A DNA stretch of 31,708 bases from Asaia bogorensis (GTDB taxonomy: Bacteria; Pseudomonadota; Alphaproteobacteria; Acetobacterales; Acetobacteraceae). The notes under the pieces are model-generated. The model was not told the origin of the DNA, searched no databases, and was given only the letters and a program-made list of their open reading frames with translations. A program made the position numbers and the translations under genes. This document shows positions 1 to 7,000 of this stretch, in pieces. Every line of letters starts with the position of its first letter. The stretch's first letter is position 1. The stretch spans positions 1-31,708 of the forward strand of contig CAMBXJ010000001.1 in NCBI GenBank assembly GCA_945871455.1, read 5' to 3'.

Positions 1-1293
1 GAACCGGACGCCGATGCGTTGGATGCCGCACGGGCGGCCGCGTACGTCGCCCAGACCGTCGATTTATACGTCACCTTGCTGGACCGTGTTCCCGACGGAC
101 CGGAGTTGCGGGACGGGTCCACGACCTTCATCCGCGGCCTCGGTGCGGCGGAGATGCAACAGCGCATCCTGGCCACCCCTGAATACCGCATCCGCCACAC
201 CGCCCATCTGACGGTTGAAGCCATCGAAGCGTCGGGCCTGTTCGATCCCGCGTGGTACCTCCACGCGAATCAGGATGTGGGCGGCGCGGGAGTCGCTCCG
301 ATCGCCCATTACGCCCATTTTGGACGGGCGGAAGGGCGCGCCCCGAACGCGTATCTGCGACCGGACTGGTACCGGTCGTCCTACAATATCCCGGACGAGG
401 TCGACGTACTAGCCCATTACATGATCGTGGGGGAGCCGGCGGGCCTGGCCCCGACCCCGGATTTCGACCCGGCCTGGTATCGGGATGCCTACGGGATCGA
501 ACCAGACATCTCGCCGCTGGCACATTTCCTCGCCAACCGGGCGGCCGGCAAGATCGCCCCCTGCGCGCGCCTGTGGTCGCTGCACAGGACCCCGGCCGAC
601 CTCGCGCTACCCGACGGACATGATGTTTTTTCATTCTACAGTGAGAGGAACCCGAGGTTGGATTTGCTGCCGGTCCCGGACCTGGACCTTGTTCGGCAGG
701 CCGGCGTGTTCGACGAGAACTACTACGTTCTTCACAGCGGTGATGTGCTCGACGCCGGCGTGGATGCGGTCGACCATTTCTGCCGCTACGGCTGGCGGGA
801 GGGTCGGGACCCCAACGTGTATTTCAAGACCACCTGGTATGCGCAGACCAATCCGGAGGTCGGTCGGCTCAAGCTCAACCCGCTGGTCCACTATCTGGTC
901 GTGGGTGAATCCCAAGGGCGCCGACCGGTCGTCTATTTCGATCCCGCCTGGTACAGGGAGCGATATAACGTGGCGCCCACCACCGCCTGCCTGGCTCATT
1001 ACCTGGAACACCGGCGGACTCAGACGGTCTCCCCGCATCCCTTGTTCGACCCGGCCTACTATATCGCGCATTGCGGAACCGTCGTGCATCCCCGGCGAGA
1101 CCCGTTCAGTCATTTTCTGTTCGCGGGGATGCGCGACGACGTTCCGCCGTCATCCGCGTTCGACCCGGCGGCCTGGCGCCAAACCACGCGTGGCCGCCGA
1201 TCTCGTCATTTCAATCAACTGCTCTCGCCGGACCGGGACAATCCGCTGATCGACTACCTCTTGTCGACCTACGATTGCCTAGTGGGGCAATGA
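1..1293 (+). CDS. WY-repeat protein (FDPxWY repeats), 5' end outside window
   Basis: The frame is open from base 1 to the TGA at 1291-1293, so this is the 3' part of a longer gene; a TTG at 19 is in frame but nothing favours it as the start. An N-terminal helical stretch ending in ILATPEY resembles the end of a DUF4214-type segment. It is followed by about eight repeats of 36-40 residues with the pattern FDPxWY...HY/HF...GxxxGRxP. Units three and four are separated by about 45 non-repeat residues. Such repeats are known in front of glycosyltransferase domains in cell-surface polysaccharide loci of alphaproteobacteria. Here the protein ends about 30 residues after the last unit, with no catalytic domain behind the repeats. 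A domain upstream of base 1 cannot be excluded. Function unknown; a surface or glycan-related role is inference. Confidence 0.7.
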   Translation, partial: EPDADALDAARAAAYVAQTVDLYVTLLDRVPDGPELRDGSTTFIRGLGAAEMQQRILATPEYRIRHTAHLTVEAIEASGLFDPAWYLHANQDVGGAGVAPIAHYAHFGRAEGRAPNAYLRPDWYRSSYNIPDEVDVLAHYMIVGEPAGLAPTPDFDPAWYRDAYGIEPDISPLAHFLANRAAGKIAPCARLWSLHRTPADLALPDGHDVFSFYSERNPRLDLLPVPDLDLVRQAGVFDENYYVLHSGDVLDAGVDAVDHFCRYGWREGRDPNVYFKTTWYAQTNPEVGRLKLNPLVHYLVVGESQGRRPVVYFDPAWYRERYNVAPTTACLAHYLEHRRTQTVSPHPLFDPAYYIAHCGTVVHPRRDPFSHFLFAGMRDDVPPSSAFDPAAWRQTTRGRRSRHFNQLLSPDRDNPLIDYLLSTYDCLVGQ

Positions 1294-1369
1294 TCGGCGG
1301 ACCGATGGCAGGTGGCACGACGATAAATTGACCGGGGCAGGCGGCGGGTTGTTCCGGTCGGCGCGCGCC

Positions 1370-2521
1370 CTACTCGGCGGCGCGCTTCGCCGCCAGCCGG
1401 TCGATTTCCGCCTGGACGGCGGCCGAGGACTGCGCGGTGAACGCCGCGTGGTGGTCCCGCGCGTAGCCGTAGGAGTCCGTGCGCCATTCGCGAGACGATT
1501 GGAAATGCGGATGAACGTAGCGGGCCATCAATTCGAAATGCTGCTTGGTTTCGGCCCAGTCCGCCCAGTTCTGTGCCAACTCCATGATCACGCCGAATCC
1601 GCCGGAGCCTTTCAGCAATCGGTTGATGAAAGCGATCGCGTCATCCGGCGTGCCGATGCAGGCCATGCCGCTTTCGATCATGTAGTTGTAGCGGTCGGTG
1701 ATGTCCGCCGGCACGATGGGGAAGGTCGCGACATCGCGGAAATAGTCGCAGAACGCGTCAAGCCCGTGCTTCACGTTCTCCCGCGCTTTTTCCCGGGTTT
1801 CAGCGATGTGCATCAGGGTCACCAAACGCCAGTTCTTACGGTCCGGGGTGTGACCGTGCAGGCGGGCCTGCTCGGAATAGAGCCCCCAGTTGTTGGCATG
1901 GTGCTTCATGGCATCGTCGCTGGTGCCGCCGATCGACAGCATGCCGATACCGTGCCGTCCCGCCGCCAGCGCCCCGGCCGGGGATCGGGACGCCGCCACC
2001 GCCATCTCCATCATCGGACGCGTGTACGGCGGCAGTTGCAGACGAGCGCCATCCAATGTGAACCAGTCGGATTTGCGGGTGATCGTCTCGCCCTTCATCA
2101 GATCCACGATCACATCGAGCGATTCGTTCATCATCCGCCGCTGGTCGGACGGGTCGATGCCGATCTTCTTCGCATCATGCACCAGGGACCCCGGCCCGAC
2201 GCCCAGCATCGTCCGGCCGCGCGTCTGGTAGTCCAGCTGCACCATGCGATCGGCCAGGATGAACGGGTTGTGGTAGGGAAGCGACACGACGCCCGTCCCC
2301 AACCGGATATTCCGCGTGCGTTCAGCGACGCCGGCGATAAACACTTCCGGGGAGCCGATGATCTCGAACCCGCCGGAATGGTGCTCACCGATCCAGGCTT
2401 CGTGGTAGTTTAGCCGGTCCAGGTGCTGGACCAGTTCCATGTCGCGCTCCAGAGCCAGGATCGGGTTCTCTTTCAGATCGTGGAAGGGCGCCAGAAAGAT
2501 GCCGCTGCGGAGATATGCCAT
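1370..2521 (-). CDS. LLM-class flavin-dependent monooxygenase
   Basis: A 383-residue protein of the bacterial-luciferase-like (TIM-barrel) flavin monooxygenase family, which uses reduced flavin to insert oxygen into organic substrates. Family marks: the N-terminal strand GIFLAPFH, AWIGEHH near residue 45, then RIRLGTGV-type residues (NIRLGTGVVSLPYHNP) and DYQTRGRTMLGVGPGS. The LimB (limonene monooxygenase)-like branch is the closest I recognise, but the substrate is not readable. The frame stays open far upstream, but that stretch is antisense-frame shadow of the neighbouring hydrolase; the ATG at 2521 begins MAYLRSGIFL, where the family fold starts. It lies 68 bases downstream of the MBL-fold gene on the same strand, probably in one transcript. 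Confidence 0.88.
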   Translation of the reverse strand: MAYLRSGIFLAPFHDLKENPILALERDMELVQHLDRLNYHEAWIGEHHSGGFEIIGSPEVFIAGVAERTRNIRLGTGVVSLPYHNPFILADRMVQLDYQTRGRTMLGVGPGSLVHDAKKIGIDPSDQRRMMNESLDVIVDLMKGETITRKSDWFTLDGARLQLPPYTRPMMEMAVAASRSPAGALAAGRHGIGMLSIGGTSDDAMKHHANNWGLYSEQARLHGHTPDRKNWRLVTLMHIAETREKARENVKHGLDAFCDYFRDVATFPIVPADITDRYNYMIESGMACIGTPDDAIAFINRLLKGSGGFGVIMELAQNWADWAETKQHFELMARYVHPHFQSSREWRTDSYGYARDHHAAFTAQSSAAVQAEIDRLAAKRAAE

Positions 2522-2589
2522 GATGAGTCCGATCCTGGTGACAGAACGCGTGTTCGGGTTTCTTATGGAGAACGCTACTACTGAGTAGC

Positions 2590-3444
2590 TTAAGTTGACA
2601 ACCGGTAGCTGGCGCCGTCCCGCACGATCCGTCCCGCAGTGGCGCCGGCGAAATGCGTGCCGATGACCAGCACCGGCGTATCGGCCAGTCTCTCGAACAT
2701 GATGCGGCGGGTGCGAATGCCCTGTTCCTTGTCGGTGTCGGCGGTGGTGTCCCATTCCGGGTGCGCGATCTGACAGGGATGATGCATGAAGTCGCCGGTG
2801 ATCAGCCCCTGTTCGCCACGCGAGTCGATCAGCACGCTGACATGGCCAGGCGTATGGCCAACGGTCGGGATCAGGCTGATCTCCTCGCACAACCGATGAT
2901 CCGTCTCCACCAACCTCGCTCGGCCGGCCTCCACGATCGGGGTTACCGAGTCGGCGACCACGAATCTCATGTCCTCCCGGACGTTGTCGGCAGTGGTCCA
3001 GTGCTCGTACTCCGTCCGGCCCATCAGGTATTGCGCCTTGGGGAAGGTCGGCACCCATTTGCCGTCCACCAGCATCGTGTTCCAGCCGACATGATCCACA
3101 TGCAAATGTGTGCAGAGCACGGTGTCGATGGAGTCCGCGGGGAAGCCTGCCTGCTTCAGATCTTCCAGGAACGGCCCGGTCCGGTCGTTCCAATGCGGGA
3201 TACGGCGGTTCTGCTTGTCGTTGCCAAGACAGGTGTCGACGATGATGCGCTGGGTGGGCGTTTCGACGATGAAGCTATGGATGCTCATGCGCAGCCGGCC
3301 GTTCTCGTCGGCAAAATGCGGTTGCAGCCAGGCGATCGGCTTGATCACCTCCGGCGTTGCCTGCGGCAGCAGGAAGCGGCTGCCACCGGTCATTTCCAGT
3401 TCCACCAGCTTGGTGATCGTCACATCGCCAACGCGCCATTTCAT
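2590..3444 (-). CDS. MBL-fold metallo-hydrolase (lactonase-like)
   Basis: A 284-residue metallo-beta-lactamase-fold hydrolase. The zinc motif HLHVDHVGW (HxHxDH) is clear, and downstream metal ligands fit HTPGH and the Asp of TGDFMHHP. A late GTHFAG supplies the last His. The layout (N-terminal substrate-facing segment, HxHxDH, HTPGH, TGD) fits the AttM/lactonase-like or general hydrolase branches rather than RNase Z or glyoxalase II. The start at 3444 (MKWRVGDVTITKL) is chosen because AAGGA lies just upstream and the domain begins there; an upstream ATG at 3567 would add 41 unlike residues and overlap the divergent DUF1272 gene. It precedes the flavin monooxygenase on the same strand. Substrate unknown. 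Confidence 0.87.
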   Translation of the reverse strand: MKWRVGDVTITKLVELEMTGGSRFLLPQATPEVIKPIAWLQPHFADENGRLRMSIHSFIVETPTQRIIVDTCLGNDKQNRRIPHWNDRTGPFLEDLKQAGFPADSIDTVLCTHLHVDHVGWNTMLVDGKWVPTFPKAQYLMGRTEYEHWTTADNVREDMRFVVADSVTPIVEAGRARLVETDHRLCEEISLIPTVGHTPGHVSVLIDSRGEQGLITGDFMHHPCQIAHPEWDTTADTDKEQGIRTRRIMFERLADTPVLVIGTHFAGATAGRIVRDGASYRLST

Positions 3445-3529
3445 CGACCGTGTCCTTCGGAGCTTTGCTGCCAGCTTAACCCATCCACCCCGCCGTGCCA
3501 TGGTCCCCGTCTGAGAGAAGGAGAGATTC

Positions 3530-3838
3530 ATGCTGACTCTGCGACCGAACTGCGAGTATTGCGACAAGGACCTGCCGCCGCATGCAACGGAAGCTCGCGT
3601 TTGCAGCTACGAATGCACGTTCTGCGCCGATTGCGTCGAGACCGTGCTGTTCAATGTCTGCCCGAACTGCGGCGGCGGCTTCGTCCCCCGCCCGATCCGG
3701 CCTGCGACCGCGCGCCGTCCCGGCGTGTTCCTGGGCCGACATCCCCCATCGCAGGAGCGGGTCCATCTGAAGAAGGATCGCGCCGAGGTGGCCGCCTTCG
3801 TCCAAACGATCCGCCATATCAAACCCGAAGATCGCTGA
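3530..3838 (+). CDS. DUF1272 zinc-binding small protein
   Basis: A 102-residue protein with eight cysteines in the first 47 residues (Cys 8, 11, 25, 29, 32, 35, 44, 47), arranged as CxxC, CxxxC, CxxC and CPNCGG pairs able to hold two zinc ions. The start MLTLRPNCEYCDKDLPP and the CTFCADC core match the DUF1272 family, which is of unknown function. The C-terminal half is basic and helical. A strong ribosome site (GAGAAGGAGAG) precedes the ATG. It is divergent from the MBL hydrolase with 85 bases between the two starts, and 93 bases upstream of dapB on the same strand, so co-transcription with dapB is possible but not shown. Confidence 0.85.
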   Translation: MLTLRPNCEYCDKDLPPHATEARVCSYECTFCADCVETVLFNVCPNCGGGFVPRPIRPATARRPGVFLGRHPPSQERVHLKKDRAEVAAFVQTIRHIKPEDR

Positions 3839-3931
3839 AATCGCTCTGGCAAGACGGGACGTCCGGCTGACCCCTGGACGCATGGGCGGACAAACCGCAG
3901 GATCGACCCAACGCTAAAGGGAGGTCGAAGC

Positions 3932-4708
3932 ATGGCCGTTCGCATCGGAATCATCGGCGTCAACGGACGCATGGGCCGCCTGATCGCGGAAGAAACCCGC
4001 GCCGCCGGTGCCGAACTCGTGGGCGGCATTGGCAAGCCAGGCGGCAGCGCTGCTGCGCCGGCCGATGTGTCGATGTTCGCGGATCTCGCCACGCTTGCCG
4101 CGGCTTCGGACGTGGTGGTGGACTTCACCCATGCATCGGCGGTCCGCGGCAACGGCGAAGTACTGGCGAAGGCCGGCAAGGCCTGGGTTCTGGGTACATC
4201 CGGCCTGTCCGCCGAGGATGAGGCCGCGGTCGCCGTGGCCGCCGAACGCATCCCTGTCGTCTATGCCTCGAATTTTTCGGCCGGTGTGAATCTGGTTTTG
4301 GCCCTGGCCGAACGCATGGGCGCGGCGCTGCCAGGAGACGCCTACGACGCCGAAATCATGGAAATGCACCATCGCCAGAAAGTGGATGCCCCGTCCGGCA
4401 CCGCCATCGGGATGGGGCGTGCCGTCGCCAAGGGTCGTGGCGTGAAACTGGACGACGTGATCGAGAGCGGGCGCCACGGTCATACCGGCGCACGTAAGAC
4501 TGGCGCCATCGGGTTTGCCGCCCTGCGTGGCGGTCAGGTCGTGGGTGAGCACACGTTGATCTTCGCGTCCGGGAGCGAGCATATCGCCCTGACCCATCGG
4601 GCCTTCGACCGCCGCACCTTCGCGACCGGCGCGGTCCGCGCTGCCGTGTGGGCCTCTGGGCGAAAACCGGGGCTCTACGCGATGATGGACGTGCTGGGCA
4701 TGACCTGA
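3932..4708 (+). CDS. dapB: 4-hydroxy-tetrahydrodipicolinate reductase DapB
   Basis: A 258-residue enzyme that reduces 4-hydroxy-tetrahydrodipicolinate with NAD(P)H in the cytosolic diaminopimelate/lysine pathway. It shows the N-terminal nucleotide-binding loop (IGIIGVNGRMGR), the family signature EIMEMHHRQKVDAPSGTA at residues 141-158 with the catalytic His and Lys (His147, Lys150), and a C-terminal GEHTLIF...EHIALTHRA block. Length is normal for the family. The ATG at 3932 follows a good ribosome site (GGGAGGTCGAAGC). A lone dapB among other housekeeping genes is common in this group. Confidence 0.96.
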   Translation: MAVRIGIIGVNGRMGRLIAEETRAAGAELVGGIGKPGGSAAAPADVSMFADLATLAAASDVVVDFTHASAVRGNGEVLAKAGKAWVLGTSGLSAEDEAAVAVAAERIPVVYASNFSAGVNLVLALAERMGAALPGDAYDAEIMEMHHRQKVDAPSGTAIGMGRAVAKGRGVKLDDVIESGRHGHTGARKTGAIGFAALRGGQVVGEHTLIFASGSEHIALTHRAFDRRTFATGAVRAAVWASGRKPGLYAMMDVLGMT

Positions 4709-4854
4709 CCCAACAGTGGCGCCCCCCGGTGCGATTTGGCTGGTGCGGTTTGACTTGACCCCCAGGGGGGTTTCGGTCACACACCGCCGACCCGCCATCC
4801 GGCCGGGCGCGGGCATATGCCAGCCGTAACCCTCCGCGACGCGAGAGAGCACCC
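4709..4854 (+). other. metK leader, no identified riboswitch
   Basis: A 146-base gap between dapB and metK. It holds a short C/G hairpin around ACCCCCAGGGGGGT, a GGTGCG repeat pair, and the palindrome GGCATATGCC at 4812-4821. Leaders of metK in proteobacteria can carry SAM-sensing RNAs; I looked for the SAM-II and SAM-SAH core motifs and could not find a convincing match. The metK promoter or a dapB terminator may lie here. Confidence 0.3.
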
Positions 4855-6042
4855 ATGCGCGACACGGGCGAATATCTGTTCACTTCCGAATCCGTCTCGG
4901 AAGGTCATCCCGATAAAGTGGCCGACCGGCTGAGCGACACGGTACTGGACGCATTTCTGGCGGCCGATCCCTACTCCCGTGTTGCCTGCGAAACCCTGGT
5001 AACGACGAACCGCGTTGTGCTGGCCGGGGAAACTCGTGGTCCCGACACCATCACGCCCGAACTCCTCACCCATCTCGCGCGCATGGCGATCCGCGACATC
5101 GGTTATGAGCAGGAAGGCTTCCACTGGAAGACCGCCGATGTGCAGGTGCATCTGCACTCACAGTCGTCCGATATCGCGCAGGGCGTCGATAGCGCCGGCA
5201 ACAAGGACGAAGGTGCCGGCGACCAGGGCATCATGTTCGGCTATGCTTGCCGAGAGACCGCCACCCTGATGCCCGCGCCGCTCTATTACGCCCACGAGAT
5301 CCTGCGCAATATGCGCGATCGCCGGATTGCGGGAGACCATACGGTGGCCGGGTTGCTGCCGGACGCCAAAAGCCAGGTCACCTTGCGCTATATCGATGGC
5401 AAACCCGTCGGCGCGACCTCGGTCGTCGTGTCCACCCAGCACGTCGCCGGGCTGGAACAGGCTGAGATCAAGCGCATGCTGTGGCCGCTGGTCGAAAGCA
5501 CCCTGCCAAAGGGCTGGATGCCGATCGAACAGGAATTCTACGTCAACCCGACGGGCAATTTCGTGATCGGCGGACCGGATGGCGATTGCGGCCTGACCGG
5601 AAGGAAGATCATCGTCGATACCTATGGTGGTGCGTCCCCGCATGGCGGCGGCGCTTTCAGCGGCAAGGACCCGACCAAGGTCGACCGTTCAGCCGCTTAT
5701 GTGTGCCGCTATCTGGCCAAAAACGTGGTCGCGTCCGGTCTGGCCGACAAATGCACCTTGCAGATCAGCTACGCGATCGGCGTGTCACACCCGCTGTCGG
5801 TCTATGTCGACCTGCACGGCACCGGCAAGGACGTCGATGAGGCGCGCCTTGAAACTACCTTGCGTGAACTGGTCGACCTGAAGCCGCGCGGCATCCGGGA
5901 ACACCTTCATCTGAACCGCCCGATCTATGTGCCGACCTCCGCCTATGGCCATTTCGGGCGGGAACCGGATCTGGAAAAGGGCACCTTCACCTGGGAAAAG
6001 ACCGATCTGGTCCCAGCCCTGAAGTCCGCGTTCAACCGCTGA
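4855..6042 (+). CDS. metK: S-adenosylmethionine synthetase MetK
   Basis: A 395-residue methionine adenosyltransferase, making S-adenosylmethionine from methionine and ATP in the cytosol. All key elements are visible: the ATP-site EGHPDK at residues 16-21, the GAGDQG loop, the [16 protein letters not shown] phosphate loop, and the closing YGHFGR near the C-terminus. Length is typical. Start at 4855 fits the family N-terminus (short tail before [15 protein letters not shown]); the ribosome site is weak (GAGAGAG). The stop at 6040-6042 runs straight into the trmB coding region without a spacer, so metK and trmB are probably co-transcribed, an order common in alphaproteobacteria. Confidence 0.97.
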   Translation: MRDTGEYLFTSESVSEGHPDKVADRLSDTVLDAFLAADPYSRVACETLVTTNRVVLAGETRGPDTITPELLTHLARMAIRDIGYEQEGFHWKTADVQVHLHSQSSDIAQGVDSAGNKDEGAGDQGIMFGYACRETATLMPAPLYYAHEILRNMRDRRIAGDHTVAGLLPDAKSQVTLRYIDGKPVGATSVVVSTQHVAGLEQAEIKRMLWPLVESTLPKGWMPIEQEFYVNPTGNFVIGGPDGDCGLTGRKIIVDTYGGASPHGGGAFSGKDPTKVDRSAAYVCRYLAKNVVASGLADKCTLQISYAIGVSHPLSVYVDLHGTGKDVDEARLETTLRELVDLKPRGIREHLHLNRPIYVPTSAYGHFGREPDLEKGTFTWEKTDLVPALKSAFNR

Positions 6043-6056
6043 CGGACGGCGCCACC

Positions 6057-6083
6057 GTAAAGCCGCCACCGGACCGGCTTTAC
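6057..6083 (+). other. Perfect 9-bp hairpin at the trmB 5' end
   Basis: GTAAAGCCG (6057-6065) pairs exactly with CGGCTTTAC (6075-6083) across a 9-base loop. It begins 15 bases after the metK stop and covers the likely start of trmB. No T-run follows, so it is not a standard terminator; it could modulate trmB initiation or protect the metK 3' end. Confidence 0.6.
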
Positions 6084-6746
6084 GGCCGCAGCCGCGGACA
6101 CAAGCTGCGGCCACGGCAGGAAGCCCTGCTGGACGTGACCTTGCCCCGGCTTCTGTTCCGGGAAGCAAACGCCGCCAACCCGTTGGCGGCGTTTCCATTC
6201 CCCGGAACGATATTATGGCTGGAAGTCGGGTTCGGCGGCGGCGAGCACGCACGAGCGCAGGCGTTGGCGCATCCAGATGCGGCGATGATCGCCTGTGAGG
6301 TGTTCGAGAACGGCATCTGCTCGCTGCTGGCCGATCTGGTTCCCCTTGGGGGCGAGGCAGATGCGCCCCTGCCAGACAACCTCCGCCTGTGGACAGATGA
6401 CGCACGCGTGCTGCTGCGGCAATTGCCGGATGCCAGCCTGGACCGATTGTTCCTGATGTTTCCCGACCCCTGGCCGAAGGCGCGCCATGCCAAGCGCCGC
6501 TTCGTCCATCCCGCGCAACTGCCGCTGCTGGCGCGAGTCCTGAAACCGGGCGCGCTCTGGCGCGTGGCCAGCGATCATCCGGTGTATCAAGCCTGGGTCC
6601 GCGAGGTCATGGCGGCGCAGACCCTGTTCGATGCTCCCGAACCGGCCACCGAGCGTCCACTGGATTGGCCGACGACTCGCTATGAAACGAAGGCGCTGCG
6701 CGAAGGCCGCTCGCCCCTGTATTGGACATTCACACGTCGGCGTTAG
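6057..6746 (+). CDS. trmB: tRNA (guanine-N7-)-methyltransferase TrmB
   Basis: TrmB methylates G46 of tRNAs to m7G using S-adenosylmethionine. Visible marks are the SAM-binding LEVGFGGGEH, FLMFPDPWPKARHAKRR (the PDPWPK.RH signature), VASDHP, and the C-terminal TRYETKALREG. The first canonical start in frame is GTG at 6135 (203 aa), but the conserved N-terminal LYGRSRGHKLRPRQ segment typical of alphaproteobacterial TrmB is encoded in the same frame just upstream (6078-6119), so the protein very likely begins earlier. No ATG, GTG or TTG exists in that frame between the metK stop and 6135. Candidates are GTA at 6057 or CTG at 6039, which overlaps the metK stop. The start given here is tentative. 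Three hairpins lie on this 5' end. Confidence 0.85.
   Translation, partial: VKPPPDRLYGRSRGHKLRPRQEALLDVTLPRLLFREANAANPLAAFPFPGTILWLEVGFGGGEHARAQALAHPDAAMIACEVFENGICSLLADLVPLGGEADAPLPDNLRLWTDDARVLLRQLPDASLDRLFLMFPDPWPKARHAKRRFVHPAQLPLLARVLKPGALWRVASDHPVYQAWVREVMAAQTLFDAPEPATERPLDWPTTRYETKALREGRSPLYWTFTRRR
6084..6112 (+). other. 8-bp GC hairpin in the trmB 5' coding region
   Basis: GGCCGCAG (6084-6091) pairs exactly with CTGCGGCC (6105-6112) across a 13-base loop. It abuts the preceding hairpin base for base and lies on codons for the conserved GRSRGHKLR segment. Confidence 0.55.
6167..6194 (+). other. Perfect 12-bp hairpin with tetraloop inside trmB
   Basis: AAACGCCGCCAA (6167-6178) pairs exactly with TTGGCGGCGTTT (6183-6194) around the loop CCCG. 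The shape, GC-rich with T residues at the 3' foot, is terminator-like, but it lies within the trmB reading frame, where it encodes NAANPLAAF. It may attenuate metK read-through or be a metK mRNA 3' structure. Confidence 0.6.
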
Positions 6747-6804
6747 GCCCAACGACATCGAACCGCGTGTGATCGTAACCGTTGACCCATAGGCGTCGCC
6801 TCGC

Positions 6805-6883
6805 CGTCATTGCCAAACTTGATTCGCCCCTCCGCCATCGGCCGCCGAAGCGCGGGTTGCCGGATCAAGCCCCGTCAATGACG
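6805..6883. repeat. Intergenic palindromic repeat element (degenerate copy)
   Basis: CGTCATTG (6805-6812) and CAATGACG (6876-6883) form the outer arms, and CTTGAT (6818-6823) pairs with ATCAAG (6864-6869) inside. Read on the minus strand it begins CGTCATTG, then GGGCTTGATCCGGCAA, which is the style of the abundant CGTCATTGCCGGGCTTGATCCGGCAA-like intergenic palindromes of alphaproteobacteria. One arm is eroded. It sits between trmB and thrC; it may act as a 3' mRNA structure. Copy number cannot be judged from this window. Confidence 0.5.
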
Positions 6884-7000
6884 AGGGGGGCGTTGCACCG
6901 GTCGATGGTTGCATCGGTTGGCATGAATCGCTCAGTGCAACGAAATCATGGAGTGGTTTGCCGGTTTCGGGCATGGTGAAATCGCTTTAGGATGCATGCC

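Noticed and set aside
1330..1359. GACCGG/CCGGTC stem as terminator between the repeat protein and the monooxygenase gene
   Set aside because: Only six base pairs with an 18-base loop and no T-run.
1328..2413. 361-codon plus-strand ORF opposite the flavin monooxygenase
   Set aside because: The minus strand carries clear family motifs; the plus frame gives Arg/His/Gly-rich sequence with no recognisable domain. It is a GC-driven shadow.
2653..3870. 405-codon plus-strand ORF across the MBL hydrolase and DUF1272 gene
   Set aside because: It overlaps two recognised genes in other frames and has no domain of its own.
4709..4854. SAM-II or SAM-SAH riboswitch in the metK leader
   Set aside because: The core motifs could not be aligned by eye; kept only as a low-interest question.
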